A DNA stretch of 64,000 nucleotides, taken from assembly GCF_040640215.1 (NCBI RefSeq), contig NZ_JBFABG010000004.1:248001-312000 (forward strand). The letters are read 5' to 3'. This DNA comes from Actinosynnema sp040640215 (GTDB lineage Bacteria > Actinomycetota > Actinomycetes > Mycobacteriales > Pseudonocardiaceae). Within the stretch, counting starts at the first letter, position 1. Every line of letters starts with the position of its first letter. The notes under the pieces were generated by a model. It was given only the letters and a program-made list of their open reading frames with translations, ran no database searches and was not told the origin of the DNA. Of this stretch, positions 26,057-34,444 are shown piece after piece. A program made the translations under genes and the position numbers.

Positions 26057-27169
26057 GTGACTCCGAGTACCCAGCCAGCCGCACTGCCCGAGCACTCGTA
26101 CGGCGGCAGTGGGCTCAACCACGTGAACCCCTCGGCCCACCCGAACCCGGCGGCCACCCCGCAGGCGCGGCAGGACGAGGTGCTCGCGGAACTGCACACC
26201 GTGGTCGGGCGGATCGCCGCGAACGTCGAGCGGGTCATCGTCGGCAAGCCCGACGTGGTCCGGGTCGCCCTGGTCACCCTGCTCGCCGAAGGCCACCTGC
26301 TGGTCGAGGACGTGCCCGGGGTCGGCAAGACGTCGCTGGCCAAGGCGCTGGCCCGGTCGATCGACTGCTCGGTGAGCCGCATCCAGTTCACGCCGGACCT
26401 GCTGCCCAGCGACATCACCGGTGTGTCGATCTACAACCGGCAGGACAACGACTTCGAGTTCCGCCCCGGCCCGGTGTTCGCCAACATCGTGGTCGGCGAC
26501 GAGATCAACCGCGCGTCGCCCAAGACCCAGTCGGCGCTGCTGGAGTGCATGGAAGAGCACCAGGTCACGGTGGACGGGCACACCTACCCGCTGGGCGCGC
26601 CGTTCATGGTGATCGCCACCCAGAACCCGATCGAGATGGAAGGCACCTACGCGCTGCCCGAGGCGCAGCGCGACCGGTTCACCGCCCGGGTGTCCATCGG
26701 GTACCCGGACCCGCAGGCCGAGCTGGCGATGGTGGACGAGCACGCGGGCCACGACCCGCTGGCCGAGCTGCGGCCGGTGTCCGACGCGGACCAGGTGCTC
26801 AAACTCGTGCACGCGGTGCGCCGGGTGCACCTGTCGCAGGAGATCCGCCGGTACGCCGTGGAGCTGGTCGGCGCGACCCGCCGGCTGCCCGAGCTGCGGC
26901 TGGGCGCGTCGCCGCGGTCCACCCTCCAGCTCGTGCGGGCCGCGCGGGCGCAGGCGGCGCTGGCCGGGCGCGACTTCGTGGTACCCGACGACGTCCACGC
27001 CATCGCGGTGCACGTGCTGGCGCACCGGCTGGTGCTGACCGCCGAGGCGCAGGCCGCCCGCCGGTCGTCCGTCGACCTGGTGCGCAACCTGCTCCAGCGG
27101 ATACCGGTGCCGCACGGCGCACCGGACCAGTCGGGCCAGTTCGCGCACAACCCGAACCCCCACCGCTGA
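26057..27169 (+). CDS. MoxR-family AAA+ ATPase
   Basis: AAA+ ATPase of the MoxR type, which usually acts as a chaperone for metal or protein maturation together with DUF58/VWA proteins. Walker A GVGKTSLAKALA (near residue 92), Walker B VVGDEINRASPKTQSALLE, sensor 1 VIATQNPIEMEGTYALPEAQ and the C-terminal lid LRLGASPRSTLQLVRAA are visible. The GTG at 26057 has GGGAGGA; the longer frame is unlikely. Its first 45 residues are low complexity (Pro/His/Asn). It heads an operon with a DUF58 gene one base later and a transglutaminase gene. Confidence 0.93.
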   Translation: MTPSTQPAALPEHSYGGSGLNHVNPSAHPNPAATPQARQDEVLAELHTVVGRIAANVERVIVGKPDVVRVALVTLLAEGHLLVEDVPGVGKTSLAKALARSIDCSVSRIQFTPDLLPSDITGVSIYNRQDNDFEFRPGPVFANIVVGDEINRASPKTQSALLECMEEHQVTVDGHTYPLGAPFMVIATQNPIEMEGTYALPEAQRDRFTARVSIGYPDPQAELAMVDEHAGHDPLAELRPVSDADQVLKLVHAVRRVHLSQEIRRYAVELVGATRRLPELRLGASPRSTLQLVRAARAQAALAGRDFVVPDDVHAIAVHVLAHRLVLTAEAQAARRSSVDLVRNLLQRIPVPHGAPDQSGQFAHNPNPHR

Positions 27170-27170
27170 C

Positions 27171-28436
27171 ATGCGCGGAGCCCTGTCCGGGTTGACCACC
27201 AGGGGCCGCTGCCTGCTCGCCGCCGGGATCGCCGCCGGTCTGTGCGCGATCGTGCTCAACGAACGTGACCTGCTGCGCGTCGCCGCGTTCGTGGTGGCGC
27301 TGCCGCTGCTCGCGGCGTGGCTGGCGCAGCGGGCCCGGGTCGGGCTGCACGCCGCCCGGTTCCTGTTCCCCAGCCGGGTGCAGGTCGGATCGGCGACCGA
27401 CGTGCGGGTGGAGCTGCGCTCCACCGGCCGGCTGCCCACCGGCGGCCTGCTGCTGGAGGACGCCGTGCCCTACGCGCTCGGCTCGCGGCCCCGGTTCGTG
27501 GTCGAGCGCCTCCCGCGCAACACCGTGACCGCGCTGCGCTACCCGCTCAAGCCGGTCATGCGCGGCATCCAGCAGGTCGGGCCGCTGATGGCCCGGGTCA
27601 CCGACCCGTTCGGGCTCGCCGAGTACGACCGCGAGCTCGCCGGGCGGTCCCAGTTGGTCGTGGTGCCCCAGGTCGTGGGCCTGGCGGGCCTGCCCAGCGG
27701 TTCCGGCATGGGTTCCGGCGACGACGGCTCGATCCGGCTGCGCACCGGCCAGGGCGAGGACGACGCCATCGTGCGGCAGTACCGGCACGGCGACGACCTG
27801 CGCAAGGTGCACTGGAAGTCCACCGCACGGCGGGACGAGCTGATGGTCCGCGTCGAGGAGCGGCCCTGGCGCGGCGGCACGACCGTGCTGCTGGACCACC
27901 GGCTGACCGCGCACCGCGGCGCGGGCCCCGGTTCGTCGCTGGAGTGGGCGGTGTCCTTCGCCGCCTCGGTGTGCCTGCACCTGCACCGGTTCGGGCACCA
28001 GGTGCGGCTGATCGGCGACGACGGCCGGGTGCTCGCGGGCGGGTCCGGCGACGGCGGGCACAGCGACTCGGTCGTGCTGGACGCGCTGGCCGGGTTGCAG
28101 CCGTCGCACCGGCGCGAACCGGCCGCCGGCCTGGACCCCGGCGCGGGCCAGGAGGTCATCGCGATCCTCGGCGGCTCCACGCCCGCCGTGGTCGACGCGC
28201 TGGTGCGCAACCGGCCGCGCGGGATGCGCAGCCTGGCCGTGGTGATGGACGTGCGGGCGTGGGCGGCGGTCTCCGAGGACCCCGCCCCCGATCCCGAAGA
28301 AGCGCGTGGCCTGCTCGGCGCGGCCGGCTGGGGTGCCGTCGTGGCACGGCCGTCGGGCCCGATGGGGCAGGTTTGGCAGGAGCTGTGCCACAGCGCGGGC
28401 AACCGCGGACCCGTGGTGCGCACGGAGGTGGGCTAG
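27171..28436 (+). CDS. DUF58-domain membrane-associated protein
   Basis: Partner of MoxR ATPases. Two N-terminal membrane helices (about residues 12-50), then a beta-rich part and the DUF58 core YRHGDDLRKVHWKSTARRDE (near residues 205-224), which is diagnostic. The C-terminal part resembles a von Willebrand A-like fold (VLLDHRLTA). ATG start directly after the moxR stop. 421 residues. Function in the family is not defined biochemically; the operon suggests a membrane complex with the transglutaminase. Confidence 0.9.
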   Translation: MRGALSGLTTRGRCLLAAGIAAGLCAIVLNERDLLRVAAFVVALPLLAAWLAQRARVGLHAARFLFPSRVQVGSATDVRVELRSTGRLPTGGLLLEDAVPYALGSRPRFVVERLPRNTVTALRYPLKPVMRGIQQVGPLMARVTDPFGLAEYDRELAGRSQLVVVPQVVGLAGLPSGSGMGSGDDGSIRLRTGQGEDDAIVRQYRHGDDLRKVHWKSTARRDELMVRVEERPWRGGTTVLLDHRLTAHRGAGPGSSLEWAVSFAASVCLHLHRFGHQVRLIGDDGRVLAGGSGDGGHSDSVVLDALAGLQPSHRREPAAGLDPGAGQEVIAILGGSTPAVVDALVRNRPRGMRSLAVVMDVRAWAAVSEDPAPDPEEARGLLGAAGWGAVVARPSGPMGQVWQELCHSAGNRGPVVRTEVG

Positions 28437-28438
28437 AG

Positions 28439-30889
28439 GTGATCGGCAGGACCGCCCCAGGGGGCAACCGGGTGGTCGGCGCGACGCCGGCGGTGGCGGG
28501 TCTCGCGACGCTGTGCGCGGCGACCGCGCTGTCCAGCGTGATCGGCGGTGTGCTGTGGCTGGTGAACCTGGCCGTGGCGATCATCGTCGTGGTCGGCACC
28601 GGCGTGCTGCTGCGCGCGACCCGGCTGCCCATCGTGCTGGTCGGCCTCGGGCAGGTGTTCGCGCTGACGTGCCTGCTGGTGACGATCTTCACCCGGACGG
28701 GGTTCCTGGTGGTGTTCCCCAGCCCGCAGGCGCTCACCGACCTGGGTTCGGTGCTCGGCGACGCGTTCGCCGAGGTGCAGACCGGCGTGCCGCCGGTGGA
28801 TGACAGCGACGCCATGCGCTGCCTGGTGATGGTGTCCATCGGCCTGGTCGCGGTCCTGGTGGACCTGCTCGCGGTCGGCGCGGCGGCACCCGCGGCCTCC
28901 GGCCTGGTGCTGCTGTGCGTGTTCGCGGTGCCCGCGTCGCTGGCCGACGAGATGCTGCCGCTGTGGACGTTCGTGTTCGGCGCGGCGGCGTTCGCGCTGC
29001 TGCTGGCCGTCGACGGCCAGCACCGGCACCAGGCGTGGCGCGGCCGGCTGCCCGGTCGCGGGGTCGGCGGTTCCGGTCCGGCGGCGACCGCCGTGGCCGG
29101 CCTGGCGGTGGTGGTCGCGCTGCTCGCGGGCGGGGCCATCACCCTCGTCGGCACGGTCGGCAGGCTCCCCGGCACCGGTGACTCGGTGGGCGGCGGCGCG
29201 GACCGGCTCGGCCTGGACCCGATGACCCAGTTGCGCGGGATGCTCGACAGGGGCAGCACCAAGGAGCTGTTCCGGGTGCGCGGGCTGACCGAGTCGGCGT
29301 ACCTGCGGGCGATGACGCTGCGCGAGTACGTGCCCGACCAGGGCTGGAAGATGGGCGACGACCTGCCGACCGGCGTCGAGGCCAACGGCGAGCTGCCCGA
29401 GCAGCCCGGCGACCCCGGCGGCGGCGAGATCAGCCAGGTGACCATCGAGCCGGTGGGCTGGCTGGACAACTGGCTGCCCGTGTACGGCAGGCCGCGCCGG
29501 TTGCAGGACGTCGAGGACAACTGGCGCTACGACCCGGTGCGCGGGATGGTCTACAGCGTCCGGGCGCGCGAGGCGGGTCCGTACAAGCTGCACACGGTCC
29601 TGAAGACCCCGCCCGCCGAGGCGCTGCGCAAGGCGGACGGCGCGCTCGACGTCGAGGACATCTACCTGGACGCCCCCGGCGTGGCCCCCGAGGTGCGGGA
29701 CCTGGCCCAGGAGATCACCCGGGGCGAGAACAACACGTTCGACAAGGCCACCGCGCTGTACAAGTACTTCACGGACGGCACGAACGGCTTCACCTACACG
29801 ACGGAGACCGCGAGCAAGCAGACCAGCGACGCGTTGCGCGACTTCGTGTTCACCGGCAAGAAGGGCTTCTGCGAGCAGTACGCGTCGGCGATGGCGATCA
29901 TGGCCAGGTCGGTCGGCCTGCCCGCCCGGGTCGCGATGGGCTTCACGGCCGGGTTCCCGACCGGCGACGCCCAGACCATCACCACGCAGGACGCGCACGC
30001 GTGGGTGGAGATCTACTTCCCCGGCCACGGCTGGATGGTCTTCGACCCCACGCCGCTGTCGGACGGTCGCGCCATCGTGCCGCCGTACATCTCGGGCCAG
30101 AGCCCGGACGGCGAGGAGACCGACCCGACCGACGTCCCCACCACGACGACCACCGAGACCACCGCCGCCCCCACCACCAGCGCGTCGGCCGCGCAGGGCA
30201 CGCCGGACCAGGAGGGCGGCTCGCAGGAAGCGACGCCGACGCCCACGTGGCACGTGGTCTCGCTGCTGGTCGCCACCGGGTTGTTGCTGGTGATCGGGGT
30301 GCTGCTGGCGATGCTGTTCCGCGCGCTGGGCAAGCGCCGGGACGACGGGACGACGTGGCGACCGAAGTGGCCGTGGCTGCTGCCGGTGCTCGTCGGGGGC
30401 GCGGTGGCGACGGGGGTCGCCACGGTGACCCTGGCCATCGCGCTGGTGTCGTGGTGGCTGGCCGTGCCGGTGTTGATCGTGCAACTGGCGCTGGTGCCGG
30501 CCGGCGTGCGGGCGGTACGACGCCGGTCGAGGCTGCAAGCCGTCGCCGACCTGGGCCCGAACGCCGCCGGAGCCGCGTGGCAGGAGCTGCTGGCCGAGTC
30601 GGTGGACCGTGGCACGAGGGTGCCGACGACCGAGACCGTGCGGGTGGCGGCACGACGGATGGCGCGCGCGCACAACCTGGACGAGCAAGGCCGCGACGGT
30701 TTGCGCACGGTGGTCGGAGCGGTCGAGCGCTCCTGGTACAGCGCGAACGGCGAGACGGACCCGACCCTCCCGGGAGCGGTCGACAACGTCCGCCAAAGCC
30801 TCAGCCGCAACGCACCCCTCGCGCTGCGCGCGAAGATGCTGCCCAGGTCGGTCCTCCAGCCCAACATCCCGCCGGAGTCCGACGACTGA
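28439..30889 (+). CDS. TgpA-type membrane transglutaminase-like protein
   Basis: Large membrane protein (816 residues) of the DUF3488/transglutaminase/DUF4129 type. The N-terminus has about six helices (residues 15-235), followed by an extracytoplasmic part with the transglutaminase-like triad: Cys in GFCEQYASAMAIMARS (near 480), His in DAHAWVEIYFPG and Asp in WMVFDPTP. A Thr/Ala/Ser-rich linker follows, then two helices (near 605-625 and 645-685) and a cytoplasmic DUF4129-like tail with VERSWYSANG. GTG at 28439, with GGAGG upstream and 2 bases after the DUF58 stop. Likely acts with the preceding MoxR/DUF58 pair; substrate unknown. Confidence 0.9.
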   Translation: MIGRTAPGGNRVVGATPAVAGLATLCAATALSSVIGGVLWLVNLAVAIIVVVGTGVLLRATRLPIVLVGLGQVFALTCLLVTIFTRTGFLVVFPSPQALTDLGSVLGDAFAEVQTGVPPVDDSDAMRCLVMVSIGLVAVLVDLLAVGAAAPAASGLVLLCVFAVPASLADEMLPLWTFVFGAAAFALLLAVDGQHRHQAWRGRLPGRGVGGSGPAATAVAGLAVVVALLAGGAITLVGTVGRLPGTGDSVGGGADRLGLDPMTQLRGMLDRGSTKELFRVRGLTESAYLRAMTLREYVPDQGWKMGDDLPTGVEANGELPEQPGDPGGGEISQVTIEPVGWLDNWLPVYGRPRRLQDVEDNWRYDPVRGMVYSVRAREAGPYKLHTVLKTPPAEALRKADGALDVEDIYLDAPGVAPEVRDLAQEITRGENNTFDKATALYKYFTDGTNGFTYTTETASKQTSDALRDFVFTGKKGFCEQYASAMAIMARSVGLPARVAMGFTAGFPTGDAQTITTQDAHAWVEIYFPGHGWMVFDPTPLSDGRAIVPPYISGQSPDGEETDPTDVPTTTTTETTAAPTTSASAAQGTPDQEGGSQEATPTPTWHVVSLLVATGLLLVIGVLLAMLFRALGKRRDDGTTWRPKWPWLLPVLVGGAVATGVATVTLAIALVSWWLAVPVLIVQLALVPAGVRAVRRRSRLQAVADLGPNAAGAAWQELLAESVDRGTRVPTTETVRVAARRMARAHNLDEQGRDGLRTVVGAVERSWYSANGETDPTLPGAVDNVRQSLSRNAPLALRAKMLPRSVLQPNIPPESDD

Positions 30890-31250
30890 CCCGCCGGCCG
30901 CACCCCACACCCGGCCCGCCACCCGACGACCGCGTCCGGGCAGGCCGAAACCCGCCCAGCAGAGCTGCCGACGAGACGCAGCTCGGCGGGACGGCGGACC
31001 GCGCAGCAGCTCGGCGGGACGGCGGGCAGCGCAGCAGCGGCCGATTCCAGCAGCGTCGAGAGGGCCGAAGCCTGCGCCGGGGGATCAGCGGCGGCTCGCC
31101 ACACGCCTGGTCGGAGCAGTCCGGGCGGTCCGGGAGCCGGGGTCCACGCACTTTTGGGCATACGCACAGCCCGCCCCCTAGTGATCACGTCCGACCGGAG
31201 TCGGGAGGATGATCGGGCGGGTGCGGGCCGGGTGCGTCGGGTAGGGGCGT
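30890..31250. other. intergenic, gene-free, contains a 28-bp duplication
   Basis: 361 bases between the convergent transglutaminase and DUF3040 genes. No coding signal is convincing. It contains a 28-bp tandem duplication, listed separately. Confidence 0.6.
30980..31035. repeat. 28-bp tandem duplication
   Basis: Two adjacent 28-base units, 30980-31007 and 31008-31035, each beginning AGCTCGGCGGGACGGCGG and ending GCGCAGC, differing at two positions. Probably a slip duplication downstream of a stop codon. Confidence 0.85.
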
Positions 31251-31634
31251 CTACTCGTCCTCAAGGCGACGACGGAAACGCTCTTCCATCTTCTGGGAGA
31301 ACGAGCTGCGGCTGGGCCGACTTCCCTCTTCGCTGGGCTCCTCGGCGACCTGATCACCACGACGGAGTGTCGTCACGGTCAGCAGCACGCCGAAGAACAT
31401 CAACAGGAAGCCGACCACGCTCACCACCGGGATACCAGCGAGCTTCGGCAACATCACACCCGTCACCAGCAACGCCACACCCACGGCGAACAAAGCGATG
31501 CCCTGGATACGACGCCGTCGCGACGGTTTGCGCAGCTTGGCACCGCGCACAGTGGATGCGAACTTCGGGTCCTCGGCGTAGAGCGCGCGCTCGATCTGGT
31601 CGAGCAGTCGCTGCTCGTGCTCGGAGAGTGGCAT
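31251..31634 (-). CDS. DUF3040 membrane protein
   Basis: A 127-residue protein beginning MPLSEHEQRLLDQIERALYA, the DUF3040 signature, then two membrane helices (about residues 44-64 and 68-88) and a charged C-terminal tail (SQKMEERFRRRLEDE). The family is restricted to actinobacteria and has no proven function. A homologue (Rv2169c) lies beyond mraZ in Mycobacterium tuberculosis, in keeping with its place near the dcw cluster here. Confidence 0.93.
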   Translation of the reverse strand: MPLSEHEQRLLDQIERALYAEDPKFASTVRGAKLRKPSRRRRIQGIALFAVGVALLVTGVMLPKLAGIPVVSVVGFLLMFFGVLLTVTTLRRGDQVAEEPSEEGSRPSRSSFSQKMEERFRRRLEDE

Positions 31635-32218
31635 GGCTCCTCCTCCGGCACAGCGGTCGCGGGCGCCGGGTGTTCACGGTTGCCGCCGGTCCCGGCGGAC
31701 GCCCCGCCCAGGGGGCGTCACAACCAGGATACGATTCGCGGGCCTTGGCGACTACCCAGTCCGTGTTCCTAAGCGGTTCCTTCGGTCACCATCATCCTCA
31801 CGGGTCAACGGTAGGACCTCCGTAAGGCGGCGAAAGCAGCCCGAAAGGTCATCTGTCAACCCGCCGGTCGCCCTGGAACCTCCAGGTGTGATCCTCGCAA
31901 CACCTCTCAAATCCCCCGAACCGCCCACATCGCCCCGAGCTTCGGTTCCCCGAAGGTGGAGTCCCCGCCCACCCCGCCGCGAACCACCCCGCTCCTACCT
32001 GCGTGCTCCCACCTCCCCTGCTCGCACCTCTTGCTCCCACCCCCTGCTCGCACCTCCCCTGCTCCCACCCGCCTGCTCCCACCCGGAAGGCGGCGGCACT
32101 CGCCGGCAGGCTCCGGGCACGGAGTCGGCCTCACGATGACCGCATCGGACAGACGGGCGAGCACCCCCGGCCGGTGGGAGCGGCGGCGGGAAGGCGCGCG
32201 GTCGGGCCGGCGGCCGGG
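31635..32218. other. 584-bp gene-free region with tandem repeats
   Basis: Lies between the DUF3040 start and the end of the AbiEi-like gene. It must contain the DUF3040 promoter. The only structure I see is the GCTCCCACC repeat array. Open frames here are repeat-derived and not convincing. Confidence 0.55.
31991..32084. repeat. GCTCCCACC-type imperfect tandem repeat
   Basis: Seven consecutive units of 12-15 bases, each starting GCTC followed by CCACC, CTACC or GCACC (consensus GCTCSCACCTCCCCT). Units vary in length, so this is a low-complexity array and not CRISPR. Confidence 0.85.
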
Positions 32219-33142
32219 TCACGGTCTTGTCGTCATGCGGGTCGCCTTCACCTCGGGGACGGGTCGCCCGGCGGACTGCCGGTAGGCGTTGTGGAGGGCC
32301 TTCGCGGCGGTGGTCGGGGACTGGCGCAGCTCCTGGGGTGTCGTCCGGGCGACGATGATCCCGGCGGCGGTCAGCCGGTGGTCGTCGGGGTTCGGGGTGA
32401 GCTGCCACGCCAGGCCCTGCTCGCCCCACCAGGCGTCCGCCGTGCCCAGTGCGACGCCGGCCGCCGTCTCCAGCTCCACGTGCCACGTCGGCGGGGGCAG
32501 CGGCAGGTCGGACAGCAGCGCCCTGGCCCACGCCTGCGGCACGGTGCGCACCCCGCCCGCCAGGTCGGCCAGGACCCGGTGGGCCGGCTCCGCTCCCCTG
32601 GCCAACGCCCTGGCCAGGTCGGCGACCGGCACGCCACCCCGGCGCACGACCTCCGTCAGCACCGCGCGCACGGCCTCCACGTCCGGCAGCAGCGCCCGGA
32701 CCGCGTCGGCGGCGGCCCTGGTCAGCGGCGCGGTCAGGAAACCCTTGCGCAGGACCGGCGGCGGGAGCGCGCGGACGCGGATCACCCCGACCTCCGGGGT
32801 CGGGTCGACCGGTCTCGCGGACAGGACCCGCACCCGGCCCGCCACCGGAACGGCCCGCATCCCGTGCAGGTGGAGGGCGTCGACCCCGGTCAGCAGGGCT
32901 CCCGCCCCGGCGTGGCGCAGGGCGGCCTGCACCCACTGCGGGCGGTTGGGCGGTTTTCGGGTCAGCAGCAGGACCCCGGGCAGCAGGTGCTGCCACTGGC
33001 CGCCCGGTCGGCAGCGGTCGGTGAGCTCGTCGCCGGGCAGGCCCAAACCGATGAGTTCCGTCGCGGTCGCCACCTGGTGCGGGAACAGGCCCGCCAGGGC
33101 GTCGATGCTGATCGTGGTCCGGTGTTCGGTGTGCGTGTGCAT
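32219..33142 (-). CDS. AbiEi antitoxin-domain protein (type IV TA-like), solitary
   Basis: A 307-residue protein whose N-terminus (ALAGLFPHQVATATELIGLG then LPGDELTDRC and GGQWQHLLPGVLLL, about residues 14-58) has the winged-helix layout of AbiEi-type antitoxin and regulator proteins, followed by the GALLTGVDALHLHGM segment typical of that family. The C-terminal part (GVALGTADAWWGEQGLAWQL) looks like the DUF559/endonuclease-like half often seen in these actinobacterial proteins. ATG at 33142; the open frame above it is not used. No AbiEii toxin gene is next to it, so it may be an orphan regulator. Confidence in the family is moderate. Confidence 0.7.
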   Translation of the reverse strand: MHTHTEHRTTISIDALAGLFPHQVATATELIGLGLPGDELTDRCRPGGQWQHLLPGVLLLTRKPPNRPQWVQAALRHAGAGALLTGVDALHLHGMRAVPVAGRVRVLSARPVDPTPEVGVIRVRALPPPVLRKGFLTAPLTRAAADAVRALLPDVEAVRAVLTEVVRRGGVPVADLARALARGAEPAHRVLADLAGGVRTVPQAWARALLSDLPLPPPTWHVELETAAGVALGTADAWWGEQGLAWQLTPNPDDHRLTAAGIIVARTTPQELRQSPTTAAKALHNAYRQSAGRPVPEVKATRMTTRP

Positions 33143-33242
33143 GGGTCCACGATGGACGGTTCCGGGTGGGGCGTCGACTGGCGGGACGCGATCTGTGGAC
33201 AAGGAATCCGGGTTGTGGACAAGTCGGGTCGCGCAGGAGAGA

Positions 33243-33286
33243 AGTGGGGCCTTCCGCAGACCCGACCGCCCGCGGAAGGCCCCACT
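33243..33286 (-). terminator. terminator hairpin after the 85-residue membrane protein gene
   Basis: Perfect 15-bp stem (33243-33257 with 33272-33286) and a 14-base loop, 40 bases beyond the stop of the small membrane protein gene and before the AbiEi-like start. Confidence 0.75.
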
Positions 33287-33324
33287 GGGAACGGCGGCCA
33301 CCCCTCGCCGGCCGCCAGGTGGAT

Positions 33325-33582
33325 TCAGAGCCGGACCAGGTCCTCCCTGATCTCGGCGTTCAGGTCGCGCCGGCCGGCCCGCACCTCGCGCCACGCGTCG
33401 TGCACGGCGACCAGGCCCCCGGTCAGCACCAGCGCCACGGCCAGCGCGATCGGGCCGGTCGTGTCCAGTTGGGTGAGGATCACGGCGGCGGCCCAGAGCT
33501 GGACGACAGTGAAGACGAGGGTGCAGGCGAGGCGCTCGGTGAACCTCCGACGGGACCTCGCGGGTTCCTCTGTGCGGTTCAT
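33325..33582 (-). CDS. small two-helix membrane protein
   Basis: An 85-residue protein with a charged N-terminus (MNRTEEPARSRRRFTERL), two membrane helices (about residues 18-38 and 43-63) and a charged helical tail (AWREVRAGRRDLNAEIREDL). I do not recognise a family. ATG start with a GGGGGAGA ribosome site. It has its own terminator and lies between the Crp-like regulator and the AbiEi-like gene. Confidence 0.65.
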   Translation of the reverse strand: MNRTEEPARSRRRFTERLACTLVFTVVQLWAAAVILTQLDTTGPIALAVALVLTGGLVAVHDAWREVRAGRRDLNAEIREDLVRL

Positions 33583-33708
33583 GGTCTCCCCCTCTGAGCT
33601 CGGCGTACCTCATTTGTAGGGGGAACGGAGCGGATGTTCTGCGTCAGATGACGCACAACGGGCCACGAGCTCGACGCAGGTCGGAACCGGCACCCGAACG
33701 GACGCCGA

Positions 33709-34350
33709 TCACGTCGTCAAGTCGTAGAGGCGCTCGACCTCCAGGATGTCGATCTTCCGCCGCCCGGTGCTGATGATGCCTTCCTCGCGCAGCGCGCGCA
33801 GGACCCGCACGAGCGATTCGCGGGACGTGCCGGCGATGCCCGCGAGCTCCTCCTGGCTCAGCGACACCTCGCCCTGGTCGGCGATGCCGCGCTCCAGCGC
33901 CACGTCGATCAGGACGGCCGCCACGCGCTGCGTCGCGGTGCCGCTGATCTGGACGCGCTGCCGGTCGGCGTCGCGCTGGCGGGCCACGATCACGGTCAGC
34001 ACGGCCCACGCGATCCGGGGGTGCCGCTGGCACAGCGACGCGAACCCGGGCGCGGTCAGCACCAGCGCCCGGACCGCGCCGAGCGCGCGGACCGTGGCCG
34101 ACCTGGGCAGGCCGTCGATCGCGGACCGCTCGCCGACGATGTCGCCCGCGCCCCGCACGGCCAGCACCTTCTCCCCGCCCGCCGCAGTGGTCGCGGTGAC
34201 CCGCAGCAGTCCTCTGCGCACGACCAGCACGTAGCTGGTGATCTCACCCTCGTGGCACACCACCGCGCCGGACGCGTACTCGCGTTCCGTACCCGTCGTG
34301 CTGAGCACGCCGTGCTCGGCAGGGGTGAGCAAGCCCCAGAACCGGTCCAC
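33709..34350 (-). CDS. Crp/Fnr-family transcriptional regulator
   Basis: Cyclic-nucleotide-binding-type regulator. The N-terminal beta roll (about residues 20-115) contains GDIVGERSAIDGLPRSATV, where Gly-Glu and the Arg-Ser-Ala of the phosphate-binding cassette are kept, so cAMP binding is plausible. A dimer helix follows, then a winged helix (LSQEELAGIAGTSRESLVRVLRALREEGII, helix-turn-helix within about 163-190). 213 residues. It is not the closest match to mycobacterial Crp by eye, so no symbol is given. GTG start without a clear ribosome site. A terminator separates it from the upstream polymerase IV gene. Confidence 0.9.
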   Translation of the reverse strand: MDRFWGLLTPAEHGVLSTTGTEREYASGAVVCHEGEITSYVLVVRRGLLRVTATTAAGGEKVLAVRGAGDIVGERSAIDGLPRSATVRALGAVRALVLTAPGFASLCQRHPRIAWAVLTVIVARQRDADRQRVQISGTATQRVAAVLIDVALERGIADQGEVSLSQEELAGIAGTSRESLVRVLRALREEGIISTGRRKIDILEVERLYDLTT

Positions 34351-34381
34351 GTGGTGATGGTGCCCGGTGATCGACCCGGGT

Positions 34382-34426
34382 GTCCGGTCCGGGCCGATCG
34401 ACCACCCGATCGGCCCGTTCCCGGAC
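34382..34426 (-). terminator. polymerase IV gene terminator
   Basis: Inverted repeat with an 11-bp inner stem (34390-34400 with 34407-34417) and a further GTCCGG/CCGGAC outer stem, 18 bases after the polymerase IV stop. Confidence 0.7.
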
Positions 34427-34444
34427 GACGGAACCCCGAACCGG

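Noticed and set aside
31991..32084. Possible CRISPR array
   Set aside because: Units are contiguous, vary in length and have no unique spacers, and no cas genes are nearby.
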